Below are positions 1-6,733 of a stretch of 10,325 nt of DNA, one piece after another. The DNA is from Aliidiomarina sp047920995. GTDB lineage: Bacteria > Pseudomonadota > Gammaproteobacteria > Enterobacterales > Alteromonadaceae. Location: positions 1-10,325 of the forward strand of contig NZ_JBLRWZ010000049.1 in the NCBI RefSeq assembly GCF_047920995.1, read 5' to 3'. Below the pieces are notes generated by a model. The model did no database searches, was not told the DNA's origin, and saw nothing but the letters and a program-made list of their open reading frames with translations. Every line of letters starts with the position of its first letter. Position 1 is the first letter of the stretch. A program made the translations under genes and the position numbers.

Positions 1-78
1 TACACACTCATTGCCAGTGCGCTTCTTATTATGGGCTATTTTGGTAGCCGCTTTGTACGCGATATTATCATTGGCTAA
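1..78 (+). CDS. ypjD: C-terminal end of YpjD-like inner-membrane protein (cytochrome c assembly family), partial
   Basis: An open frame enters from the left edge and stops at TAA 76-78, leaving 25 residues: a hydrophobic stretch (YTLIASALLIMGYFGSRFVR) and a short tail DIIIG. The AYFGSRFV-type ending after a last membrane helix is how YpjD/CcsA-family proteins finish, as I remember them. In E. coli ypjD lies directly beside corB (yfjD), which is the next gene here, 15 bases downstream and in the same direction. Its role in E. coli is poorly defined; the family is related to haem-handling cytochrome c assembly proteins of the inner membrane. Only the tail is visible, so the assignment rests on a short match plus the neighbour. 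ffh would be expected nearby outside the window. Confidence 0.7.
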   Translation, partial: YTLIASALLIMGYFGSRFVRDIIIG

Positions 79-81
79 TCC

Positions 82-88
82 GAGGAAA
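82..88 (+). promoter_or_regulatory. Ribosome binding site that fixes the TTG start of corB
   Basis: GAGGAAA lies 5 bases before the TTG at 94-96, with its GAGG core 8 bases away. No ATG in frame is usable before residue 30, which is already inside the conserved DUF21 region, so the TTG is the start. The site lies between the stop of the upstream gene and corB, consistent with co-transcription. Confidence 0.7.
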
Positions 89-93
89 CTCTT

Positions 94-1383
94 TTGGACG
101 ACATAGCAACAAGTACGTTATTTTTTATACTCATCGTACTTATTCTTGTTTCTGGTTATTTTTCTGGTTCTGAAACCGGCATGATGTCGGTAAACCGGTA
201 CAAATTACGGCATATGGCACAAAGCGGCCATAAAGGCGCGGCACGGGTGAGTAGTATGCTCGATCGCCCAGATCGCCTAATTGGTCTTATTCTTATCGGT
301 AACAACCTCGTTAACATTGCAGCATCTGCAATTGCTACCATTATCGGTTTACGCCTATACGGTGATTACGGCATAGTAATCGCCACAGCAGCACTTACCT
401 TGGTAATTCTCATTTTTGCCGAAGTAACACCAAAAACTATCGCAGCATTGCACCCAGAACGAGTGGCATACCCTTCGTCAATCATTCTCTCTCCACTTAT
501 GAAGATCTTCTACCCTCTCGTAGCAACAGTAAACTTCATTACCAACAATATGATGCGCGCTATGGGCATCAATCCGAAAGCGGCAGCGCGCGATACGCTT
601 AGCGCTGAAGAATTGCGCACTGTAGTGCATGAGGCAGGCTCGCTTATTCCCTCGCGCCACCAAGAAATGCTGATCAGTATCTTAGACCTCGAGAAAGTTA
701 CCGTAGATGACATCATGATCCCGCGTAATGAAATTGCGGCGATTGATATTAACGATGAACTGCAAAGCATTACGCGGCAGTTAAACCATATGCAACATAC
801 GCTAGTGCTGCTCTATCGTGGGGAAATTGATGATGCGATTGGTTTTCTGCACGCCCGGGATATTCTCCGATTACTCACCCGCACCCATGCAGAACCAGAA
901 AAAGCGGCGCTAGTGCGCACCGCGCGTGATCTTTACTTTATTCCTGAAGGCACGCCACTGAGTGTGCAGTTGGTAAAATTCCAACGCAATCGTGAGCGTA
1001 TTGGCTTAGTAGTAGATGAGTACGGTGATATCCAAGGCTTGGTAACACTTGAAGATTTGCTTGAGGAAATTGTTGGCGAATTTACCACTACCATCGGCGG
1101 CCAAAGCCATGAGCACCTTGAGCGCCAAAGCGATGGCAGTTATCTAGTAGAAGGCACAGTAAACTTACGGGATTTGAATCGCGAGCTGAAAATTAAACTA
1201 CCGATTGATGGTCCGAAAACGTTGAATGGCTTAATAATCGAAGAGTTCGGCGATATTCCAGAGCTGCCGATGTGTTTAAAAATAGCCGGATACCCTATTG
1301 AAATTGTTGAAGTAAATGATAACCGCATCGAGAAAGTGCGCATTCAACCGCAACCAAAACGAAAACGCAAACTACTCTCCTAA
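94..1383 (+). CDS. corB: CorB/YfjD family protein (DUF21-CBS-CorC_HlyC), Mg2+/Co2+ efflux or transport-associated
   Basis: A 429-residue protein that aligns almost end to end with E. coli CorB (YfjD). The N-terminal DUF21 membrane domain covers about residues 1-190 and carries YFSGSETGMMSVNRYKLRHM, GLILIGNNLVNI and FAEVTPKTIAALHPERVAYP. A CBS pair follows at about 200-325 (VDDIMIPRNEI; RIGLVVDEYGDIQGLVTLED, LLEEIVGEF), then a CorC_HlyC domain at about 340-420 and a basic tail. CNNM/CorB-type proteins bind Mg-ATP through the CBS pair and transport or regulate divalent cations at the inner membrane. The start is TTG, supported by a good ribosome site. It sits 15 bases behind the YpjD-like gene and is probably in its transcript. 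No intrinsic terminator is evident just after the stop. Older annotations call this family haemolysin; that name is not supported. Confidence 0.93.
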   Translation: MDDIATSTLFFILIVLILVSGYFSGSETGMMSVNRYKLRHMAQSGHKGAARVSSMLDRPDRLIGLILIGNNLVNIAASAIATIIGLRLYGDYGIVIATAALTLVILIFAEVTPKTIAALHPERVAYPSSIILSPLMKIFYPLVATVNFITNNMMRAMGINPKAAARDTLSAEELRTVVHEAGSLIPSRHQEMLISILDLEKVTVDDIMIPRNEIAAIDINDELQSITRQLNHMQHTLVLLYRGEIDDAIGFLHARDILRLLTRTHAEPEKAALVRTARDLYFIPEGTPLSVQLVKFQRNRERIGLVVDEYGDIQGLVTLEDLLEEIVGEFTTTIGGQSHEHLERQSDGSYLVEGTVNLRDLNRELKIKLPIDGPKTLNGLIIEEFGDIPELPMCLKIAGYPIEIVEVNDNRIEKVRIQPQPKRKRKLLS

Positions 1384-1468
1384 GGGGTAGCTTGCGCTTT
1401 TCTACGTTCTGCCTACTCACTCAATAGTGCTATTTGGCGATGATGCCGCAGAAACCGGCTGGCAGCAG

Positions 1469-1492
1469 CACAATCAACCACACAATCAACCA
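1469..1492. repeat. Perfect 12-base tandem duplication across a stop codon
   Basis: CACAATCAACCA occurs twice in direct succession (1469-1480 and 1481-1492). The duplication covers the stop codon of the minus-strand lipoprotein gene. Because 12 is a multiple of three, the second copy supplies another TGA in the same frame, four codons downstream. It looks like a simple replication-slippage duplication. Confidence 0.85.
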
Positions 1493-2166
1493 AATAATAA
1501 GCGCCGGAACCAGCCACGATTCAACTTAGCCTCACATTGATTAAGCTGCTGTGCATAGGTAGTAGCGCGCGTATCTACGCGTCGGGAAACTTGTACTAAC
1601 CACTCTTTTTGTAAGTAAGTACGGCGTTGGTAGCCGCCCCACCCTTCGTGATAGTTCAAGTACTGCGCATAAGCATCCCACTTCGATACATTATTAATAC
1701 GATGTGATTTGTCCATATACCAACCAATGAAATCGATGGCATCAGCGAAGTTATCTCGGCGCGCCCGGCGATTACCGGTTTCACGAATATAATCATCCCA
1801 TGTCATGGTTTTTGCCTGAGCATAACCATAGGCATCGCTAATGCGGCCCCAAGGAATAAATCCTAACAGATAGCGCCGTGGTGGTGCCGCATTGTGGCGA
1901 AATGAGCTTTCTTGATACATAATCGACATCGGCACGTGAATCGGTACACCCCACTCTTTGTTCATCGATTTAGCGGCGCGCCACCAATCTCGGCGCTCTT
2001 CAAAAATATTACAAATATTCTCTGGGTCTCGCGGTGGCGCAGTAGAGCACCCAACCGTTATTGCGATCACCGAAACCATAACCGCGGTTCGCAAAAATAA
2101 TTTTTTTCGCGAAGTATGCAACTTTTTGCCGCTATTGGCCTCAAACTCTGTGTGTAGAGTTTTCAT
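1486..2166 (-). CDS. Lytic-transglycosylase-like (SLT fold) lipoprotein
   Basis: A 226-residue protein with a basic N-terminus, a hydrophobic segment (about 27-38) and a cysteine at 40 in the context ITVGC-STAPP, which reads as a lipoprotein signal. Threonine at -3 is not the usual lipobox residue. Serine at +2 would favour outer-membrane sorting. The mature part has the SLT-type motif IMYQESSF (about 83-89), with Glu86 as the expected catalytic acid, then DAYGYAQAKTMTWDDY and a late NYHEGWGGY that resembles the tyrosine-bearing end of SLT folds. Such enzymes cleave the MurNAc-GlcNAc bond of peptidoglycan. The start chosen is ATG at 2166, which has AGGGG 9 bases upstream; an ATG three codons earlier touches that site and is less likely. 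The gene lies 39 bases downstream of gshA on the same strand, perhaps in one transcript. No standard gene name is recognised. Confidence 0.82.
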   Translation of the reverse strand: MKTLHTEFEANSGKKLHTSRKKLFLRTAVMVSVIAITVGCSTAPPRDPENICNIFEERRDWWRAAKSMNKEWGVPIHVPMSIMYQESSFRHNAAPPRRYLLGFIPWGRISDAYGYAQAKTMTWDDYIRETGNRRARRDNFADAIDFIGWYMDKSHRINNVSKWDAYAQYLNYHEGWGGYQRRTYLQKEWLVQVSRRVDTRATTYAQQLNQCEAKLNRGWFRRLLFG

Positions 2167-2194
2167 GAGTAACATCCCCTGGTAATTTTTATTC

Positions 2195-2223
2195 GCGCGC
2201 CTAATTTAGGCGCGCTTTTTTTT
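2195..2223 (+). terminator. Strong intrinsic terminator, active in the plus direction, inside the gshA 3' end
   Basis: GCGCGCC (2195-2201) pairs with GGCGCGC (2209-2215) around a 7-base TAATTTA loop, and eight T's follow at 2216-2223. On the plus strand this is a textbook intrinsic terminator. Read on the minus strand, the strand of gshA and the lipoprotein gene, the hairpin is followed by GAATAAAAAT and lacks a U tract, so gshA transcripts should pass. The gshA stop codon (2206-2208) lies in the loop, and the T tract encodes the Lys-Lys-Lys near the GshA C-terminus. Confidence 0.8.
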
Positions 2224-3786
2224 GGCCTGAGCCTGGGTGAAATAATCAGCGATAAAATCGGCAAATGTACCCGTATCTGCAGCTTCTTCCGCAGCTTGTG
2301 CCGCAAGTGAATCTGCGGCCATCTGCTGAAACTGCGCTGCACTATAATATTCTAACTCGCTGGCAAGTAATTCATCTCGGTACTGAACCGCAAGTTCCAT
2401 TCCTACTTGGCGAAACAATTTCGACGCTTCGGCGTAGGTTGCCAATACTTTCCCCGAGTAGGTAAGTTCGGGCTCAGCAATTGATGGCTTAAGTTCATCA
2501 AGCGCTCGTGTATAGAACTCAGCTTCTCCACCCATTAAGGTAGCGATTCGCTCTAGGTCACTAAATAAATCAGTTAACCGATCGGCAACCGTATGTTCAC
2601 CTAACTCATCAGTTAGAGTTAAACCAGCTTCACGGCCCCGCAGCACAATTTTAGTGAGATTGCGCTCAGTTGCTTGCTGACATTCTAAAGAGAGCGCTGG
2701 GCTTTCACTAAACAAGCAATACAACAAAAACAAATCTAGAAAGCGCATTTGCTCAGCATTTATTCCCACCGGGCTAAACGGATTCACATCCAGCGCACGA
2801 ACTTCAATATATTGCACACCGCCACGCTCTAGCGCTTGGGTAGGCGTTTCCCCTTTTTCTGCTACGCGCTTTGGCCGAATAGGCGAATAAAATTCATTTT
2901 CTATTTGTAAAATATTGGCATTCAATTGATGCCACGTATCGCCATCACGGATGCCAATTTCAGCAAATTGCTCCGAGCGCGTAAATACTGCCCGCCGCAA
3001 TCCGGTAACATAATCATCAAGTGAGTTGTAGGTGATCTTTAAATCTGCTTGCTCTTTATTGGTGTAACCTAAATCGCTCATACGCAATGATGTTGCATGA
3101 GGAACATACACCATCCCATTCGGCAATTCATGGAAATCAAGGTTGGCAAAGCTATGTTTTAGAAAAGATTTACATAACACCGGCGATGCACCAAATAAAT
3201 ACGGAATTACCCACGCAAAACGCTTAAAGTTGCGCAATAAGCCAAAGTATTTCTCTGAACGATAATCGCTACTATCTACACAGCCATCTTGACGCGCAAG
3301 AATGGCCCACAGCTCGTCGCTAATCGACCAATTGAAATGCACACCCGCTATAGTTTGCATTACTGCGCCATAGCGATGCGTTAAGCCCTGCCGATACACG
3401 GTTTTCATACGGCCAGCGTGCGCGGTACCAAAATATGCCAAGCGAATATCTTTTGGATCATTCAAATAACAAGGCATGCTTAACGGCCACAACAATTCGT
3501 CACCAATGGCTTGGTAGGCTACGCGATGCACATCGCGTAACTGCGCTAAGGTGATATCGATAGACGTTGCCACTGGAGTGATAAACTCTAGTAATGCCTC
3601 AGCATAATCGGTAGTAATCAGCGGGTGTTTAAATGTAGCGCCCAACGATCGCGGATGCATCGTAGTAGCTAAGGCTCCTTCTTGAGTAATACGAAGGGTT
3701 TCGCGCTCTAAGCCGCGGTTCATTTTTAACAGCGCTGCTTGTGCATCGCTTTGCTGCAATTGCACTAAACGTGAAGCTAGATTCAT
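2206..3786 (-). CDS. gshA: Glutamate-cysteine ligase (gamma-glutamylcysteine synthetase)
   Basis: Catalyses ATP-dependent joining of L-glutamate and L-cysteine, the first and rate-limiting step of glutathione synthesis in the cytoplasm. With the ATG at 3786 the protein has 526 residues, close to the 518 of E. coli GshA, and the conserved RGLERETLR falls at almost the same distance from the start (residue 24 here). Other family blocks visible are ITTDYAEALLEFITP, GVHFNWSISDELW, YVPHATSLRMSDLGYTNKEQ, EFYSPIRPKR and YIEVRALDVNPFSPVGI. The frame is open to 3888, but the added residues resemble nothing in the family. A TTG two codons earlier (3792) has AGGA 7 bases upstream and may be the true start, since the ATG is 13 bases from that site. 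The C-terminus ends AKKKRA, encoded by an A tract that doubles as part of a plus-strand terminator. Feedback inhibition by glutathione is typical of the family. Confidence 0.95.
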   Translation of the reverse strand: MNLASRLVQLQQSDAQAALLKMNRGLERETLRITQEGALATTMHPRSLGATFKHPLITTDYAEALLEFITPVATSIDITLAQLRDVHRVAYQAIGDELLWPLSMPCYLNDPKDIRLAYFGTAHAGRMKTVYRQGLTHRYGAVMQTIAGVHFNWSISDELWAILARQDGCVDSSDYRSEKYFGLLRNFKRFAWVIPYLFGASPVLCKSFLKHSFANLDFHELPNGMVYVPHATSLRMSDLGYTNKEQADLKITYNSLDDYVTGLRRAVFTRSEQFAEIGIRDGDTWHQLNANILQIENEFYSPIRPKRVAEKGETPTQALERGGVQYIEVRALDVNPFSPVGINAEQMRFLDLFLLYCLFSESPALSLECQQATERNLTKIVLRGREAGLTLTDELGEHTVADRLTDLFSDLERIATLMGGEAEFYTRALDELKPSIAEPELTYSGKVLATYAEASKLFRQVGMELAVQYRDELLASELEYYSAAQFQQMAADSLAAQAAEEAADTGTFADFIADYFTQAQAKKKRA

Positions 3787-3873
3787 TGACAAGGCAACAT
3801 CCTGGAAATTGTCTGATATGATTGTCGGTAGTGTGCCACATTCAATGACAAAATGCAGCGAAAGGAATACATC
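3787..3873. promoter_or_regulatory. Divergent control region between gshA and the hybrid kinase
   Basis: The start codons of the two divergent genes are only about 80-90 bases apart, so their promoters must overlap or lie in the coding ends. On the plus strand there is an extended -10 candidate, TGATATGAT at 3814-3822 (TG, one base, TATGAT), which would place a start near 3829 and give the kinase a leader of about 45 bases. No convincing -35 accompanies it. No clear minus-strand promoter for gshA was found. The shared region could allow coordinated control, but no operator palindrome is obvious. Confidence 0.4.
3862..3866 (+). promoter_or_regulatory. Ribosome binding site favouring a TTG start for the kinase
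   Basis: AAGGA lies 7 bases before TTG at 3874-3876, an ideal spacing. The in-frame ATG seven codons upstream (3853) has no purine-rich site in front of it. The TTG is therefore preferred. Confidence 0.65.
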
Positions 3874-6537
3874 TTGAAAGCAAATCAACGCTCTCGGTTT
3901 CGGGTGTTTTTACACCACAGCTATTGGCTTTGGAATGTACTGGGTTTAGTGGCGATTTTATTTATGCCAGCGCCAGTGCCAATGATTGTGGCAGGGTTGC
4001 TGTTAGTAACCGCCTTTGTGTATGGTTGGCAAACTTGGCTAGGTTATCGTGAAAGCACATTAAATACCGGTAATGCCAAACCAGAGTTCTTCTCCACTAG
4101 TAGCACCCAACTTTTGCAGCAAGTATTCAGCGATTTACCTAACCGCGTGTATTGGCGTGATAAAGAGTTGCGCTTTGTGGGCGCTAACCCCGGTTTTTTA
4201 CGTGATTTTGGCCTTAGCTCAATGCACGAGTTGCATGGCCTTACCGATGCCGATCTTCCCTTGCTTGCCCAGAACCCGGAGCTACGTGAGCGAGATCAAC
4301 AAACGCTTGAATTGCAAATGGCAGCTTGTAATCAAGAAATGCGCATTCAATTGAACGGCAATGCTGATACTGCTGGCCCTTCTCTCGATAACACGCGGTG
4401 GGTAGAGCACTCCAGCGTACCCCTGTACGATGAATATGGGGAAATTACCGGTATTCTGGGCAGTTATTATGATATCTCCACTATTAAGCGGGCAGCAGAA
4501 GAAATGTCGTTGGCACGGGAAACCGCAGAACAAGCGCGGGCAGCTGCTGAAGCAGCAAACCTCGCCAAAAGCGATTTCTTAGCCAATATGAGCCATGAAA
4601 TTCGCACGCCAATTAACGCTATTGTAGGGATGGCCAACTTAGCGTTAAAAACACAGCTTACCGATAAGCAGAAACGCTATATCAAGGTAATCGATTCATC
4701 TTCGCAAGCGCTATTAGGTGTTATCAACGATATCCTCGATTTTTCAAAAATAGAAGCCAACAAGCTTACCATTGAGCGAATTCCATTTGACCTTGACGAA
4801 GTGCTTGGCACCCTTGCAGATATGTTTGCCTATAAAGCCTATGATAAGGGCCTCGAGTTTATTATTAATTTACCCGCAAATATTCCTACCATGCTGATCG
4901 GCGACCCGCTGCGCTTGCAGCAAGTACTCATTAACTTGGTGAGTAATGCAATTAAATTTACTGATGATGGCGAAATTAATGTGTCTTGCACCTTACTGGA
5001 TCGCAATAACGACAAGGTATGGCTGCGCATTGAAGTAAAAGACACCGGTATCGGCATGACCGCTGAGCAATCGGCAAAACTATTTCAAGCGTTCACACAA
5101 GCCGATACATCAACAACCCGTAAATACGGCGGTACTGGGCTTGGTTTAACCATTTCTCGGCGCTTGGTGAAGTTAATGCAGGGTGATATGGGCGTAAGCA
5201 GCAGTGCTAACCAAGGCTCAAATTTCTTTATTGAATTAGTAATGCCCCTGCAAGAAAGCCAAGATCAATCGCATCACCAATTGCTGATGGGGCAACTTAA
5301 TGGGGTTCGGGTGTTGGCAGTAGACGACAATACCAGTACCCGGGAGATGCTCAAGGAAACCTTGCGCTCCTATAGTATGGACGCCTACACCTGCCATAGT
5401 GCTGAACAAGCATTAGAAGTGCTGAAACAGGCTGCCGCCGAGCAACAACCATTTCAGTTAATGCTGATCGATTGGCGTTTACCAGGCATGGATGGCCTGA
5501 AATTAGTAGAACGCATTAAGCAAAAATTCCCTGCCGAGCAGCAGCCGAAAATGATTTTGGCCACGGGTTATTATGCTGAAGAACTCGCCGAAAAAGCCCG
5601 CCAAGTGGGTACCGATGATTTCATCACCAAACCCTATACCACGGCCACCTTGGCTCGCGTAATGACCGGCGTAATGTTCGGCCATCGCAAACAAATTCAC
5701 GAAGAAACACCTGCTAGCATGTTGCCAGAAGCTTTGCAGGGAGCACCATTATTGGTGGTGGAAGACAATGAAATCAATCAACATGTAGCGCGGGAAATGT
5801 TAACCGGGCATGGTTTTAACGTAAGCATTGCAGAAAACGGCGAGGTTGCGGTAGCCATGGTGCAAGAACATCAATACGCGTTGGTACTGATGGATATTCA
5901 AATGCCAGTAATGGATGGCTATCAAGCAGCGGAACAAATTCGCCAGTTTTACAGCTACCAACAGTTACCTATTTTAGCCATGACAGCGAACGCCATGAGT
6001 GGTGATGCGGAACGTTCACTAGCTGCTGGTATGCAGGGCCATATTCCTAAGCCAATTGATGAAGCACTGCTGCTCTCGCAAATCGCCAAATGGGCAATTC
6101 CTGGCCCCTATGATAAGAGCCAAACAGCTGCTGAAAAGGTATCTGAAAAGAACGAAAGCCGGCGCTACCCACAAATTCGCGGCATTAATCTTGAACAAGC
6201 ATTAAGCCGTATTAATCATAATGTAGAGTTATATATCAAATTGCTCGATCACCTCGTAAAAAGCTATCGCGGCAGTGCGGTAACTGTTTCCGAGTTTATT
6301 AGCAGAGGCCAACACGATGATGCTCGACGTTATTTTCATTCGTTAAAAGGCGCAGCGGCCAATTTAGGATTACTCGCGCTGGCAGATAAGGCCGCGCATT
6401 TAGAGCAGGCAGTAGTGGAACGTGATGTAGGTTCAATTGCCGATCAGATCAGTGGGCTCGAAGGTTTACTTGATCATGCTGAGCAAGCAGCGCAAGATTT
6501 ACGTAGCCTTGCCGCTGATGCCCAAACACAGGAGTGA
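3874..6537 (+). CDS. Hybrid sensor histidine kinase (TM-TM-PAS-HisKA-HATPase-REC-REC-HPt)
   Basis: An 887-residue multistep phosphorelay kinase. Two close membrane helices (about 14-31 and 36-54) are joined by a few residues, so there is almost no periplasmic domain. A PAS domain follows (about 75-205; LPNRVYWRDKELRFVGANPG to GILGSYYDIS), then a short alanine-rich coiled coil and HisKA with SHEIRTP (phospho-acceptor His241). The ATPase domain shows Asn358 in the N box, DTGIGM at 390-395 and GGTGLGL at 419-425. Two receiver domains follow, each with the acidic pair, phospho-acceptor Asp (Asp533; Asp674) and Lys (TKPY; PKPI). A C-terminal HPt domain has His822 in FHSLKGAAANLG. All relay residues are present. 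The layout resembles BarA/ArcB-type kinases, but BarA has a real periplasmic domain and one receiver, so I do not name it. No response regulator gene is in the window. It ends 3 bases before a small membrane-protein gene. Confidence 0.92.
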   Translation: MKANQRSRFRVFLHHSYWLWNVLGLVAILFMPAPVPMIVAGLLLVTAFVYGWQTWLGYRESTLNTGNAKPEFFSTSSTQLLQQVFSDLPNRVYWRDKELRFVGANPGFLRDFGLSSMHELHGLTDADLPLLAQNPELRERDQQTLELQMAACNQEMRIQLNGNADTAGPSLDNTRWVEHSSVPLYDEYGEITGILGSYYDISTIKRAAEEMSLARETAEQARAAAEAANLAKSDFLANMSHEIRTPINAIVGMANLALKTQLTDKQKRYIKVIDSSSQALLGVINDILDFSKIEANKLTIERIPFDLDEVLGTLADMFAYKAYDKGLEFIINLPANIPTMLIGDPLRLQQVLINLVSNAIKFTDDGEINVSCTLLDRNNDKVWLRIEVKDTGIGMTAEQSAKLFQAFTQADTSTTRKYGGTGLGLTISRRLVKLMQGDMGVSSSANQGSNFFIELVMPLQESQDQSHHQLLMGQLNGVRVLAVDDNTSTREMLKETLRSYSMDAYTCHSAEQALEVLKQAAAEQQPFQLMLIDWRLPGMDGLKLVERIKQKFPAEQQPKMILATGYYAEELAEKARQVGTDDFITKPYTTATLARVMTGVMFGHRKQIHEETPASMLPEALQGAPLLVVEDNEINQHVAREMLTGHGFNVSIAENGEVAVAMVQEHQYALVLMDIQMPVMDGYQAAEQIRQFYSYQQLPILAMTANAMSGDAERSLAAGMQGHIPKPIDEALLLSQIAKWAIPGPYDKSQTAAEKVSEKNESRRYPQIRGINLEQALSRINHNVELYIKLLDHLVKSYRGSAVTVSEFISRGQHDDARRYFHSLKGAAANLGLLALADKAAHLEQAVVERDVGSIADQISGLEGLLDHAEQAAQDLRSLAADAQTQE

Positions 6538-6540
6538 TAT

Positions 6541-6711
6541 ATGATTCGATTTTTATTTTTAATTCCATTGGTGCTCTGCATCCTATGGACGATTTACTTG
6601 CAAGCTAATGGTTATCGCATTCGCGATGGCAAACAAGGCTACCTGTACATCATTATCATTAGTACGGTAATTGCCGCGTTCTACACCTTAATGCTGTGGC
6701 TCACCAACTAA
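6541..6711 (+). CDS. Small two-helix membrane protein (56 residues), unknown function
   Basis: ATG at 6541 opens a 56-codon frame ending in TAA at 6709-6711. It is preceded by AGGAG at 6530-6534, six bases away, so the ribosome site sits in the last codons of the kinase gene, and the gap between the two genes is 3 bases. The protein starts MIRFLFLIPLVLCILWTIYL (helix 1, about 4-20), has a polar loop with QANGYRIRDGKQGY (about 21-34), and ends with a second helix (about 35-54) finishing MLWLTN. Positive charges lie in the loop, which suggests the loop is cytoplasmic and both ends periplasmic. I do not recognise the family. The tight coupling suggests it is made with the kinase and might assist or modulate it in the membrane; that is inference. 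The good ribosome site and clean helix-loop-helix make a real gene likely. Confidence 0.75.
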   Translation: MIRFLFLIPLVLCILWTIYLQANGYRIRDGKQGYLYIIIISTVIAAFYTLMLWLTN

Positions 6712-6713
6712 TC

Positions 6714-6733
6714 GTTAGCCCGCAAGGGCTAAC
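6714..6733. terminator. Hairpin at the convergent ends of the small membrane gene and oadB
   Basis: GTTAGCCC (6714-6721) and GGGCTAAC (6726-6733) form a perfect 8-base-pair stem. On the plus strand the loop is GCAA, a GNRA tetraloop. It starts 2 bases after the plus-strand stop codon and contains the oadB stop codon. No T tract follows in either direction, so it is not a classic intrinsic terminator. It may stabilise 3' ends or mark the boundary after Rho-dependent termination. Confidence 0.45.

Noticed and set aside
1384..1468. Search for a corB terminator between the convergent corB and lipoprotein genes
   Set aside because: Only a 5-base inverted repeat (AATAG...CTATT with a 2-base loop) was found, too short and without a T tract.
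2206..2222. A_AAA_AAG slippery heptamer followed by a strong stem at the gshA 3' end, like the dnaX frameshift site
   Set aside because: The stem begins with no spacer after the heptamer, where 5-9 bases are usual, and a -1 shift would change the ending only from RA to ARLN. It is better explained as the complement of the terminator T tract.
3787..3888. N-terminal extension of GshA to an ATG at 3888
   Set aside because: The extra residues have no GshA resemblance and would overlap the divergent kinase start. The start near 3786-3792 matches the family length.
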